Shown piece by piece: positions 12,235-22,410 of a DNA stretch of 64,000 nucleotides; position 1 is the first letter of the stretch; each line of letters begins with the position of its first letter. The notes under the pieces are model-generated. The model was given only the letters and a program-made list of their open reading frames with translations. It did no database searches and had not been told where the DNA came from. The stretch comes from Cryptomeria japonica (Eukaryota > Streptophyta > Pinopsida > Cupressales > Cupressaceae), in assembly GCF_030272615.1 (NCBI RefSeq), contig NC_081412.1, positions 668,301,852 to 668,365,851 of the forward strand. The letters run 5' to 3'. Both the position numbers and the translations under genes were made by a program.

Positions 12235-12590
12235 ATCTCCCCCTTTGGCATTGATGGCAGCACAAGATGGAAAAACAATCAAAGTGCCAAAATAGAAATG
12301 CCAAATACCAAAAAGGATCATAACCAGGAATCAAAATACAGAGAGTAACAATCTCCCCTAAAATAACAATTTCTCCCCCTAGGAGTAACATGTGTTTCCT
12401 TGTGTTTATCCATTACCAATCTCTCCCCCTTTGACATCAAATGCCAAAGTAATATAAAACGCATTTTCAAATAAAAAATACCAACCAATTCAGTATACCA
12501 ACTACTCCCTCTAAGAAGTAGCTTCCTCATCAAAGCCAGAGTAAAATATTTCTCTGTTAATTATGTCGGTTGATGACAAACATCAACTTT
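12235..12590 (-). promoter_or_regulatory. Element A 3' untranslated region with polypurine tract
   Basis: On the minus strand the tract CCAAAGGGGGAGAT abuts the 3' LTR at 12235 and is the likely plus-strand primer. Two further purine runs of the same type lie upstream: one near 12370-12382 (complement of TTTCTCCCCCTAGG) and one near 12419-12432 (complement of CTCTCCCCCTTTG). The last is followed by a TTTGACATCAAATGCC variant of the PPT flank. The region has no supported gene. Confidence 0.75.
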
Positions 12591-13687
12591 CTAAGTCTCT
12601 ACCGGTGGGGGTATGACCCCAAGCTGGTCTCTGAGATATTCAAAGGTTTCCTTAGGCAGAGGTTTAGTGAAAATATCTACAATCTATTCTTTAGTATTCA
12701 CATAAACTAGTTTTATTTCTTTTGCTTCAACATTTTCCCTTAGAAAATTCAATTTTATAGAAACATGTTTGTTTTTAGAATGTAATACCGGGTTCTTAGA
12801 TATATCAATTGCTGTAGTGTTATCATAATAGATAGTTATAGGTTCCTTGCATTTTACCTTTATGTCTTTCAACATTTGCTTAAGACATAGTACATATGTA
12901 CAGTTAGTTGTTGCTGCAACATATTCTAATTCTGCTGTTGATAAAGATGTACGACTTTATTTCTTACTCAACCAAGAAACTAGTCTGCTTCCAAGAAAGA
13001 ATGCTCCACCAGTTGTTCTTTTCCTATCATCCACATCTCCTACCCAATTTGCATATGTGTATGCACATAATTCAAAGTTTTCATCTCTAAGATACCATAA
13101 TCCAAGATTTGTAGTGCCTTGTAAGTACCAGAAAATCCTTTTTACTGCTGATTCATGATTTTTTCTAGGATTACTTTGAAATCTTGAAACAATACATACT
13201 GCATTCATGATATCAGGTCTGGTTTGTTTCAAATACAGTAAACCTCCTATCATATATTTGTACCTAGTTGGATTAATAGGTGTAGATTCATCTCTTAGTG
13301 ATAATTTGTCCCTTGTAGTCATAGGTGTGCTTACAGGTTTAGAGTTCTCCATCCCAAATTTCTTTAGTAACTCCTTCAAGTACTTGGATTGACTCAAGAA
13401 TATACCTTTATCAGTTTGTGAAATCTGCAATCCTAAAAAGAATTTTATTTCTCCAATCATAGACATTTCAAATTCTTGTTGCATTTCAATAGAAAAGTCT
13501 TCACATAATCCATCTTCTCCTCCAAAGATTATATCATCAACAAAAACTTCTATAACCAAGATGTCATCATTAGTCACTTTATAATATAAGTTGCTATTAA
13601 CATTACCTTTAGAAAAACCAATCTTCAAAAGATACTTATCTAATCTTGCATACCAGGCTCTTGGATCTTGCTTCAACCCATACAAAA
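12591..13687 (-). pseudogene. Element A pol: RT C-terminal half and RNase H
   Basis: Copia RT second half and RNase H, in a frame shifted by one base relative to the upstream pol (extra T near 13688). RT blocks are [20 protein letters not shown] and the catalytic FVDDIIFGG (YVDD class), then FFLGLQISQTDKGIFLSQSK. After KPVSTPM the RNase H follows. Its first-Asp motif, normally YSDADWAGD, reads YTYANWVGD, so the Asp is lost; GSRLVSWLSKK is followed by a stop. YYDNTTAIDISKNPVLHSK and VNTKE-stop-IVDIFTKPLPKE finish the protein at about 12591. The combined defects rule out activity. Confidence 0.92.
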
Positions 13688-15366
13688 GCTTTCCTTAACC
13701 TACAAACCATATCTTTGTTATCTGTCAAGGAAAATCCATTAGGTTGCTCAATGTAAACTTCTTCTTCAAGATCTCCATTCAGAAATGCACATTTTATGTC
13801 CATTTGATATACTTTGTAGTTCTTGTGTGCTGCAAAGGCTAAGAATAATCTAACTACCTCAATTCTAGCTACTGGTGCAAAGGTTTCATTATAATCAATT
13901 CCTTCTTTTTGAGAATATCCCTTACACACTAGTCTTGCTTTATTTCTGATAACCTTACCATCTTCATTAAGTTTGTTTCTGAATACCCATTTTGTTCCAA
14001 TCACATTTTTATCTTTAGGCCGGGGAACTAATGTCCAAGTGTTATTCTTCTCAATTTGTTCTAATTCTTCTTCCATAGCTTTAATCCAGTGTTTATCTTC
14101 ACATGCCTCATTAACTAATGATGGTTCCATTTGAGAAATAAGACATACCTCTTCATTTTCCAGTCTTCCTCTTGTCATAACTCCTTTATACTTATTTCCA
14201 ATTATCTGATCTTCAGAGTGATTCAATCTTACATACTGAGGTGTCTTTGTTTGTTGTTGTTCATCAGTTACAGTGGAATTTTCAAATGATACTAGTGTAA
14301 CTGGATCTTCATTCTGTACCGGTGGGTTCAGTATAGGTTCATTTGTCAGTATTTTTGTTGCCAGTTCAGAGTCAGTATACCTTGAAGTTTCTTTGAATTG
14401 TTCATCAATCTTTACATTTGTACTCTCAACAATTTTCTGCAATCTTTTGTTAAAACATATATATGCCTTACTCTTAGATGAATAACTAAGAAATATTTCT
14501 TCATCACTTCTAGGATCAAATTTGCCAATATTCTCATCTCTTCTAATATAGCATTTACTTCGAAATATTCTGAAATATTTAAGAGTAGGATTAATACCAA
14601 ACCATAGTTCATGAGGGGTCTTACCAGTTTCACCTTTGATGTGAACTTTGTTGAATGTATGGACTGTTGTACTTACTACTTCTCTCCAATATACATGTGG
14701 TAGATTTTCTTGTGATAACATACTTCTGGCTGCATCCAAGATAGTTCTGTTTTTCTTTTCTACAACTCCATTCTGTTGTGGTGTCCGAGGTGTTGATAGT
14801 TGTCTTCTGATTCCATTTACTTCACAGAATGCATTAAATTCCTTAGATGAGAATTCTCCTCCTTGATCTGATCTTAGACATTTGATTTTCTTACCAATTT
14901 CATTTTCTACCATTGCTTTGAACAATTTGAACTTCCCAAGTGCTTCTGATTTTTCTCGGAGAAAAGTAACCCAACACATTCTAGAATAGTCATCAATGAT
15001 TAGCATGAAATATCTATCACCTTGTAAAATTTTGGTTCTAGCTAGACCACATAAATCAGTATGAATTAAGTCAAGAGCATTATTAGATTTTTTTGGAATA
15101 CTTTTAAAAGTAGCTCTAACTTGTTTTCCAAATTGGCATTCCTTACATACCGGATTGTGAGGCTTAACAATCTTAGGTAAATCTCTAACTTCCTTAGTGG
15201 TACTGATTTTTACCATGCAATCAAAAATCATATGACAGAGTCTCTTATGCCATAGCCTACTTTCATCAATATGAGCAATCAAGCATGTCTTTTCACTATT
15301 ATTCAAATGAAAGATATTACCTCTAGTTTGACTATCGGTTGCAATTTCCAAACCAATTCTGTTCAT
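13688..15366 (-). pseudogene. Element A pol: integrase and RT N-terminal half
   Basis: One open frame of about 560 codons. The GAG-pre-integrase zinc region shows LWHKRLCHM and CKECQFGKQ. The integrase core has [27 protein letters not shown] and [15 protein letters not shown], so the D,D,E residues look intact. [20 protein letters not shown] and the basic C-terminal segment follow. RT starts at [20 protein letters not shown] and reaches [20 protein letters not shown] and [19 protein letters not shown] before the frameshift near 13688. Integrase before RT identifies Ty1/Copia. It is the best-preserved part of A. Confidence 0.94.
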
Positions 15367-15396
15367 AATTTTGCATTTTCCATTCTTGAATTGTAA

Positions 15397-15762
15397 CTAA
15401 AATCCTTTCTCAACTAATTGACCAACACTCAAGAGATTATGCTTTAAACCTTCAACATAGTAAACATTGTCAGTATTATGTTTACCATCAAGAGATATTG
15501 TACCTTTACCTTTGATCAAACAATCTTTATCATCACCAAATCTCACTAGACCTCCATTATACTCCTTAAAAGTTAGGAATTTACTTTTATCACCAGTCAT
15601 ATGATGTGAGCATCCTAAATCAATGATCCATTCATCCTTAACTTCAATTTTAGTTGCCAAGGCATGCTCTACCAATTGAATAGTAGGTGTCAGTTGATCT
15701 TTTATTATATCAACAAAAACACATCCATTGTTTGCCAGATCCTCATCAGAATCATCAATCAC
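15397..15762 (-). pseudogene. Element A protease region
   Basis: The retropepsin of the Copia polyprotein lies in the same frame as gag and integrase and is bounded by in-frame stops at both ends. The active site, normally DSGCSHHM, reads IIDLGCSHHMTG, so the Ser of Asp-Ser-Gly is now Leu. The usual downstream motif HNLLSVGQLVEKGF is present just before the stop at 15397. Confidence 0.88.
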
Positions 15763-15804
15763 TCCATCAACAAGATAACAAGATTTGTCTTTATTCTTAA
15801 ATTT

Positions 15805-16740
15805 TTATCTCTGATATTCAGGGTTAGGCTTGTATGTTATTCTAGCTTCTTCTCTTAGTCTAGCATGTCTATCAGGGCATCTTGAAGCCATATGACCAAT
15901 ATTATTATAGTTAAAACATTTAAAGGGTGCTTTACCTTCATACTTACTTCCAATTGGACCTTTAGGCATTTTTCTTGCAAATAGCGCTTCAAGTTCTTCA
16001 AGTTCTTCATTTTCTCTCCTACTTTCTTCAAGTTCTCTTGCATAAAAGGATTTCCAATCAGACTTGTCAGATGATGGTGCAGATGATGTTGATGCTTTGA
16101 AGGCTAAATCTGTCTTTACAGTAGCAACAGGACCAAATTCCTCAATTTCAAAGGCTAAAAGTTTTCCAATCAATGTATCTCTAGTTACTGATGTATTAGG
16201 CATTGCTCTTAACTCATTTATAGCAGTGACTTTCATTTTATATGCCGGTGGAAATCCTCTTAAAACTTTTGAAACAATTTAATCTTCACTTAAGGTTCCT
16301 CCACAACATTTAATACCCAAAACAATTTCATTAACTCTTTCCATAAAAGCAGAAATCCTTTCATCTTCTTCCATTTTTAGATTTTCATACCTGACCCAAA
16401 AGCTTTCAAGTTTTGCAATTTTGACTGTGGAAACTCCTTCATTCAGTGTTTCCAAATGATCCCAAATAGCTTTAGCCGTAGACCTATCTGATAATCCCAT
16501 GATTTGCTGATCTGATAATGCGCTCAAAAGTGCTTCTCTTGCTTTGCAATCATTTTCCTCATCTTTAACCAAGGTAGGTGGATTAGGCTGGCCTTGAGTA
16601 GGAGCAATATAGCCATTCTTTGTGATTTCCCAGATGTCCTTACCAATGCAATTCAGATGTGTCTCCATTCTGATCTTCCATATGCCATAGTTGGTTCCAT
16701 CAAGTTTAGGACTGTCCTTCCTAAAATAGTTAGTAGACAT
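15805..16740 (-). pseudogene. Element A gag (UBN2-type) with one zinc knuckle
   Basis: The capsid-like Gag of a Copia element. The start MSTNYFRKDSPKLDGTNYGI is followed by WKIRMETHLN, AKAIWDHLETLNEG and FMERVNEIVLGIK. An in-frame TAA at 16279-16281 interrupts it before KVLRGFPPAYKMKVTAINEL. The zinc knuckle, CX2CX4HX4C in the family, reads CFNYNNIGHMASRC, with the second Cys replaced by Tyr. A stop follows YKPNPEYQR at 15805. Translation starts about 60 bases downstream of the 5' LTR. Confidence 0.9.
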
Positions 16741-16783
16741 TGGATCTCCTCAAGCTGTTTAAACTTCTACAAAAAGATGACTA

Positions 16784-16796
16784 GGCTCTGATACCA
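16784..16796 (-). promoter_or_regulatory. Element A primer binding site
   Basis: The minus strand reads TGGTATCAGAGCC, starting three bases inside the 5' LTR. This is the standard plant PBS complementary to the 3' end of initiator tRNA-Met. Confidence 0.93.
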
Positions 16797-16798
16797 AT

Positions 16799-17862
16799 TG
16801 CTAGGTCCCAGAGACAACTAAGAAGGGGGGGGGGGTGAATCAAATGTCGAATAAATTCAAACCAAAAACAACTTAACCAGCTTATATACTCAATACCGGT
16901 AAACCAGTTTCTTATGTCGGTAGATAGTTTTTTAGTTAATTGCAATACCGTTAAAGATTAATGAATGAAACTAAAAGGCAATAACATCCACAACACATAA
17001 CACCAATATTTGTATGTGGAAACCTTGTAAGGGGAAAAACCATGGTGGGAAACCTTACCCACAATCAGATGATACTACTGTAGATAGTAAGTGTATACAA
17101 ATGGGGTCTGTACATGCAAAAAGGCCAAGCGCCTAGAGTTCACTGCTCAAACACAAAATAGGAGTCACACTGACTACAATTGGATGGTTAAATCCAATAA
17201 GAATGTACTGCTTAAATTAGCATCTTCTATGTTGGATTCAGTACCGGTGTAGTTTTAATTGTCTTCACAAAAACCTTCCTTCAACCTTCAAATGATGTCT
17301 ATGTGTATAGCTCTGCTTATTCTCACATATACCTTCACACAATTTCTTCTTTGCATTCTACATCTGATCTTACAAATAAGATCTTACATTTATATCATAA
17401 CCTAGGACCAATTTTAGTAGGTTGGCTCTAAAGGATATTACAATAAAATCAATTTATAAATAAATTAATGCCCGATGCAATAACTGATTCAACATGTCAG
17501 CTTATTGCATTTACAACAATAATAGATCATCTCCATAGTGTGCCATGCTGATCTGGAAAAGATAAGCCTATCAGTTTATAACCTGGACCTATTTGCCAGT
17601 AACAACAAATATGCAAATACGAATATGCTAATGAACAAATCTTTAGGATAAAGTGTTTAAATGATGTCTTCGACATAACCAGGTATTTTCCATGCCATTC
17701 CAAGTGTCGGTGATCATTATATTCTGCCGGTGTACCAGATACCAGTGACTGTGCATGAGTCATTTGCTTGCTGGTGAATGTTGCTGATTCTCCAAAGTGC
17801 CAGGGTTGATAAGTGTTAGTAGGTGTTGACATCAATGACAAAACCATACCAAAATACCAACA
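16799..17862 (-). repeat. Element A 5' LTR
   Basis: The 1,064-bp LTR is homologous to 11132-12234. On the plus strand it begins TGCTAGGTCCCAG and ends ATACCAACA, followed by the TSD copy CATTA at 17863. It contains the GGGGGGGGTGAATCA block and the AGGCCAAGCGCCTAGAG block that recur in the LTRs of B. Confidence 0.94.
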
Positions 17863-17939
17863 CATTATTTACATCATTTATATTTTATATAAATCTTTAT
17901 ATCTTATCATACTAATATGCTAAATTTTATCTCCAAATT

Positions 17940-18470
17940 ACCCGTTCATGGGTTCTCAAGGGTTAATCCTTCGTGCAGGGAACATAGGTGAAAGGAGGAA
18001 GTATGGTTTATCCTGGAGTAGGGGTTGATCAAAATAAATTTTTATGGGGCATCTAGAGGTAACCCTAGCATCTCAGGGGAAATATGTGTTGCTCGAGATG
18101 AGGGAGGGATAATTCTTTTCAAGGGAGCATGAAGGTTATATGATGAGACTAATAATGAAGCAGAGGTGTAGGCTGCCTTATTAGTAGTCAAATTGACTAC
18201 TAATATGAATGTCCTGAATGTGCATTTGGAAGAAGATTCCAAGGTACTGGTGGACACAATTATGAAAGGTGAATCCCTAAGTTGGAAATTAAATAAATTC
18301 ATAGCATTGATTTGTTCAAAATTAAATAACTTCCAAGACTTTCACATATCTCATATTAGAAGGGGTGTGAATGCAATAGCGGATGTGTTATCAAATGTCG
18401 CATGTGATTTGGACCAGTATGTGACGAGGTGGTGGGGAAGAGATGATGCCATAATTAAATGGAAGGTTTA
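17940..18470 (+). pseudogene. LINE RNase H remnant (third LINE)
   Basis: The frame gives NFYGASRGNPSISGEI where the catalytic Asp of DGAS is now Tyr, then ETNNEAEV-stop-AALLVVKL with the Glu motif. HLEEDSKVLVDTIMKGESLS and DFHISHIRRGVNAIADVLSN follow with the last Asp. These match plant LINE RNase H and are clearly homologous to 9169-9570. RT is absent, so only the 3' end of the LINE inserted or survived. The sequence from 17863 to 17940 shows nothing recognisable. Confidence 0.78.
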
Positions 18471-19035
18471 AACAATCTATACCGGCTTGTACTTACGAGG
18501 ATAGATGAAGTGTGTGAGAAGGATGTTTTTTCTATGCCTGAGACATTAGGCTAGCTTAGCTGATATTGGCAATTAATGTCGAATTTCTCTCTAGTGGCAG
18601 TGGAGGCTAGGATGATCCCATTAATAGTAGTAATAGGAATGAGTGTATGTTCAATGCGTCTGGAGGGAGTTTTTTGTGGCCTACGAAAATGGTTTTTTGA
18701 TAGTGCAATGGAGGCCAACTTCACATTGAAAACCACCAAATTGTTGACGACATTCTTGGGGCTAGTCTTGGAGAGACGCTTGAAGATGATGTTCTGATTG
18801 AAGGATCCATTGTGATGAGCTGAAATAATATCTCTTTTTATGTCCATCTTTGTTATTTTTTTCATGACTTAAGTGGTGTAATCGGACAATGTTAAGGGTA
18901 TAGGATGTGTTAGAGTTTTTTGATCCTATGCATGATGAACATTAACCGAACCCTTCAAACTTTGTATTGTTTTGGCTACATATATATTCCTACAGCTATG
19001 TGAATTACTATGATAATTTTATATGTGGATGAATG
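18471..19035 (+). other. LINE 3' region downstream of RNase H (third LINE)
   Basis: Broken frames after the RNase H include FFDSAMEANFTLKTTK at about 18700-18745, similar to MRMEANFTLYTS in the 9571-10845 region. The tail TATTGTTTTGGCTACATATATATTCCTACAG resembles the other LINE's tail (GTATTGGCTATGTATCTACAG). The likely LINE end is near 19035. There is no poly-A. Confidence 0.45.
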
Positions 19036-19643
19036 AATGTTATGGTTGACACAAAATGGATACGTATGTGTTTGTGTTCTTTAACTCTTGATGCAGGAAT
19101 ACTTCGATAGCTGCAGAAGCAGTCAAACCATGCCAGAAAGGAGGATCACGCCATTCAATTCGATTAAAAATTGAGTCAAGGTGGTTGTAATAATTAAAGT
19201 AATAAATGAGGTAGTAACCAAACAACTGAGGAATAGCAAAGCAATTCAAGACTTACTTATGGTTGTCTCTAGTAGGCGACAATCTAGTGGGAACCGTTGT
19301 GCTATATTCTTGGTTATGAATGATGAATGTCCCACAATCTTTGTGGTTGACTCTTTTGTTGTTGTAATAAAACTTCTGCCTATTCTCTTGAGCATGGTTA
19401 GATAGTTAGTAGTTTGTTATATTTTTCTTATAAATAAAGATCTGAACCTCCTCGTGGGGGTTAGACAGAGTTTTCAGAATTAGACAATATTCTCTCTGCT
19501 TTCATAGTATGTAACAACTTTTGGAATGATAAATAAAGTGATCATGTTTTTAACATATAAGACTATTTGAGTTCTAGACATGCTCATCCGAGGGGGCCCA
19601 CTTGGTGAGAAATCTCGTGTCTTTGTTGTGTTAGTTTTATTTT
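19036..19643 (+). repeat. Probable left half of the 5' LTR of Gypsy element G
   Basis: Non-coding sequence with promoter-like order: TATAAATA at 19429-19436, then a CCTCCTCGTGGGGG stretch, and a GATAAATAAAG polyadenylation-like signal near 19530. It ends at the TSD copy ATTTT (19639-19643) of element C. Its continuation at 61572 leads within about 400 bases to a Gypsy PBS and gag. I therefore infer that C is inserted in G's 5' LTR. The left LTR end is guessed (TGTTATGG near 19030), and the second LTR lies outside the window. Confidence 0.4.
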
Positions 19644-20488
19644 TGTAAGGAAGTTAAGTAGCAGAACAACTTCCTACACTAACCTTGAGAGGAGAGTAAT
19701 ACAACAACTTTTATAGATTGTCGCAACAGTTATAGAAAACAGAAATAGATGTAATAACATTCAAACCATAACACAATGATTTACATGGGGAAAACCCTTT
19801 CGAGAAAAAAACCTCACACTCCAAAAGCCACCCAATATATTATTTCACAATAAAAAATAGATTACAATATACTTGCAGAGAAATCTCTTTGCGGGAGTAC
19901 CAGTAATCAAAGATTCACAGGCAACTCAATAGTTATAAAACTCTTACACACAACCTCTATCTCACACACCTCATATATAAGAGATATAATACAAGAAACC
20001 GTCAAACCGTATTACAAAACCATGGGCTAAAAATACCTAATAAGGTGTAGCCAACCTTATCTCCCTTCTATATTCCCTATGACGTGTCCCTCCCTTTTCA
20101 CAGCTCATTTATGTGTTCGATTTTTTTTATATTTCCTATTTTAGGAGTATAAACTTCTGGAGGCCATAACTTGAGAACCGTGTGTCCTATTGACGAACCG
20201 TTTGAAGCGCCAGAAAGCTCACAAAGTTCTCTATTACCTTGTAAGTGGATATTCTATTTATGCCCACTTTTCTGGGAATTTTGGGACCTCTAAAGTCATC
20301 AAAATCAAATTTAAACCTTTCATTAGACCCCTCCAAAATAGAAAATTTAATATCTTCAAAACCAGTTGTGATCTTGTGATGTAACTTTACCAGAATGCTT
20401 ATCTAGCCAACCAAAAACTTTGGGGAGAATTTCACACTATTTTTTTCTCAAATAAAAAATTACTATAAATACTAACCTTATGTAAATG
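19644..20488 (-). repeat. Element C 3' LTR, lacking its inner end
   Basis: Homologous to 60702-61571 from TGTAAGGAAG to CCTTATGTAAATG. The final 27 bases present in the other LTR (ending TTCCCAACA) are missing, and RNase H coding sequence abuts directly. A deletion removed the start of U3, the polypurine tract and the pol C-terminus. Confidence 0.9.
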
Positions 20489-21388
20489 GTATCTTGTCGC
20501 TTACTCATCCAAATAATTGCACCATGAATTAAAGTAAACACATAAGCACTAGTGGATCTTTTGCTATCAATATCACCTATCTAGTTTGAATCCACATAAC
20601 CATGAATATCAATGGAAATCACATCTCCAACTGAATTACCATGATAATACAAAGAATACTCTAAGGTACCCTTCTAATATCTGAAGACTCTTTTGACTGC
20701 ATCCCAATGAACTCTACCAAGATTAGACATATATCTGGACAAAACTCCCACTACTTGGGCAATGTCTGGTCTAGTACAAACCATAGCATTTATCAAACTT
20801 CCAAATGCACTTTGGTAAGGCACTTTTCTCATGTCTTCCATCTCCAATGGGGATGTAGGACAACCTATAGTAGATAATTTTGTTCCAACTGTAAAAGGAA
20901 AACACAATGGTCAACAATCCTGCATGTTGAACATCTGTAACACTAAATTCACATACTTACTATGGTTTGGCCATAGCTTTGTGTTCACTCTATCTCTTTT
21001 AATTTCCATTCCAAGAATGTGTTTCGCTACACCAAGATCTTTCATTTCAAATTTAGCAACGAGCTGAGACTTTAGTTCTAAAATCATACCTTTCCCTTTA
21101 CCATTGAATAACATATCATAAACATACAATGCAATGTACATGAAATCATCACCATCAGTTTTATAATAAACACAGTGATCTAATTTAGAATGCTCAAATT
21201 TTATACTCAACACAGATGAATAAAAAATTTGGTACCACATCCTAGGACTCTATTTGAGTCCATATAGGGATTTCTTTAATTTATAGACCAAATTACTTTT
21301 ACCTTTCACCACATAGTGCTCCGCTTGTGTCATATAAATATGCTCCTCCAAATCACCATGAAGGAAAGAATTTTTCACATCCATTTGT
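20489..21388 (-). pseudogene. Element C pol: RT C-terminal half and truncated RNase H
   Basis: Reading from the right junction, [18 protein letters not shown] is RT, followed by LYGLKQSPRMWYQIF, HCVYYKTDGDDFMYIALYV and YDMLFNGKGKG (normally VDDMLI). HILGMEIKRDR, SPLEMEDMRKVPYQSAFGSL and KVHW-type blocks follow. RNase H motifs are VDSN-stop-IGDIDSKRST and WMSKRQ, after which the deletion into the LTR occurs. Several stops are present. The 5' side of the gene continues at 27993 beyond element B. Confidence 0.88.
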
Positions 21389-22189
21389 TGTTAGGATTCC
21401 CACAATACTGAGAGGGGGGGTGAATCAGTATTGTTCCGGTTAGCTATAATTTTTAACTTAAAACATGCAAAACATATTAATACTGTGTACCAGTGAACAG
21501 AAAGTAATGCAATAAATAGAGATAACAACAACCACATGAAAAGCACACCATAACACAATATTTTAACAAGCAAACCTGGTGTGGGAAAAACCTTGGTGGA
21601 GTTTGTGACCCACAATATTCACTTATTGGCCAATAAGAGAATATTACTGCTACAATTGGGGCCTACACATGCAGGAAGGCCAAGTGCCTAGAGCTCACTG
21701 CTTAAATACAAAATAGGAAGTCTCACTGACTTACAAAATGGATTATATAAATCCAATGTCTTGTACTACTTCAAAATAGCATCTACTATGCCAGATCCAG
21801 TACCAGTTTTTGCTCTGCTTCTTACATAAACCCTTAACCTATAATTCGCATAATAGGTCTGCCTTATTTTGCCTAATTACATTCCTCTATCCATACTTAA
21901 TTGTTCTATAATGATCTCTTATATATATGAGTCATTTTACAATTTTCCAAGTCAGCTTACAATGATTTTGCAATAATAAACAAAATAAATTATAAAAAAA
22001 ATTCTTGTCGGCCTCTGTGCCAGTCTGCTTCCTTTCACTGTCGGTGCCGGTGGGCTAAGTGCTGGTGTAGAGTCTGATCTTGCTAGTGCCGGTGGAATGC
22101 CTTGTTAGTGTCATAGGATTATAAGGTTTCCATCAATGACAAAACCTTCAATCACCTACAATGTCTCATTGGAGTGTGCATATGCCAAC
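21389..22189 (-). repeat. Element B 3' LTR
   Basis: An 801-bp LTR, the same length as its partner at 27192-27992. By eye roughly 28 differences occur in the first ~345 aligned bases, mostly transitions. TATATATAA on the minus strand (21919-21927) is a likely promoter TATA box. Confidence 0.92.
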
Positions 22190-22410
22190 AATCTCCCCCT
22201 TTGGCATTGATGGCAACACTCATGAGAAAATTTCAAAAGTGTATCCAAAATTTGTAATCCAAAACTTGTTTCCAAAAATGTGTACCAAAAATATATGAGC
22301 TCCCCCTAAGTAGATAAGTCTTTTGCTGATTATTTTCTCATACTACTACTGCTCCTTTGGCATCAATGACAAAGGTTGTCAAGGTGTCAATAGAGTTGTA
22401 GTTTTCTGTC
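22190..22410 (-). promoter_or_regulatory. Element B 3' UTR with polypurine tract
   Basis: On the minus strand TGCCAAAGGGGGAGAT abuts the LTR at 22190. About 30 bases across this tract and the LTR edge are identical to the same site in element A (CCAACAATCTCCCCCTTTGG on the plus strand). Weaker related motifs lie upstream: GCTCCCCCTAAG near 22300 and CCTTTGGCATCAATGACA near 22354. Confidence 0.82.

Larger units (their letters stand above)
11132..17862 (-). mobile_element. Element A: complete Copia LTR retrotransposon
   Basis: A 6,731-bp element bounded by two LTRs that begin TGTTAGG/TGCTAGG and end ACCAACA on the plus strand. It is flanked by the perfect 5-bp duplication CATTA (11127-11131 and 17863-17867). 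Sense is minus: 5' LTR at 16799-17862, PBS, gag, protease, integrase, RT, RNase H (the Copia order), PPT, then 3' LTR at 11132-12234. The coding region has several stops, one frameshift and damaged active sites, so this copy is dead although structurally complete. Its LTR and PPT features link it to elements B and E. Confidence 0.95.
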
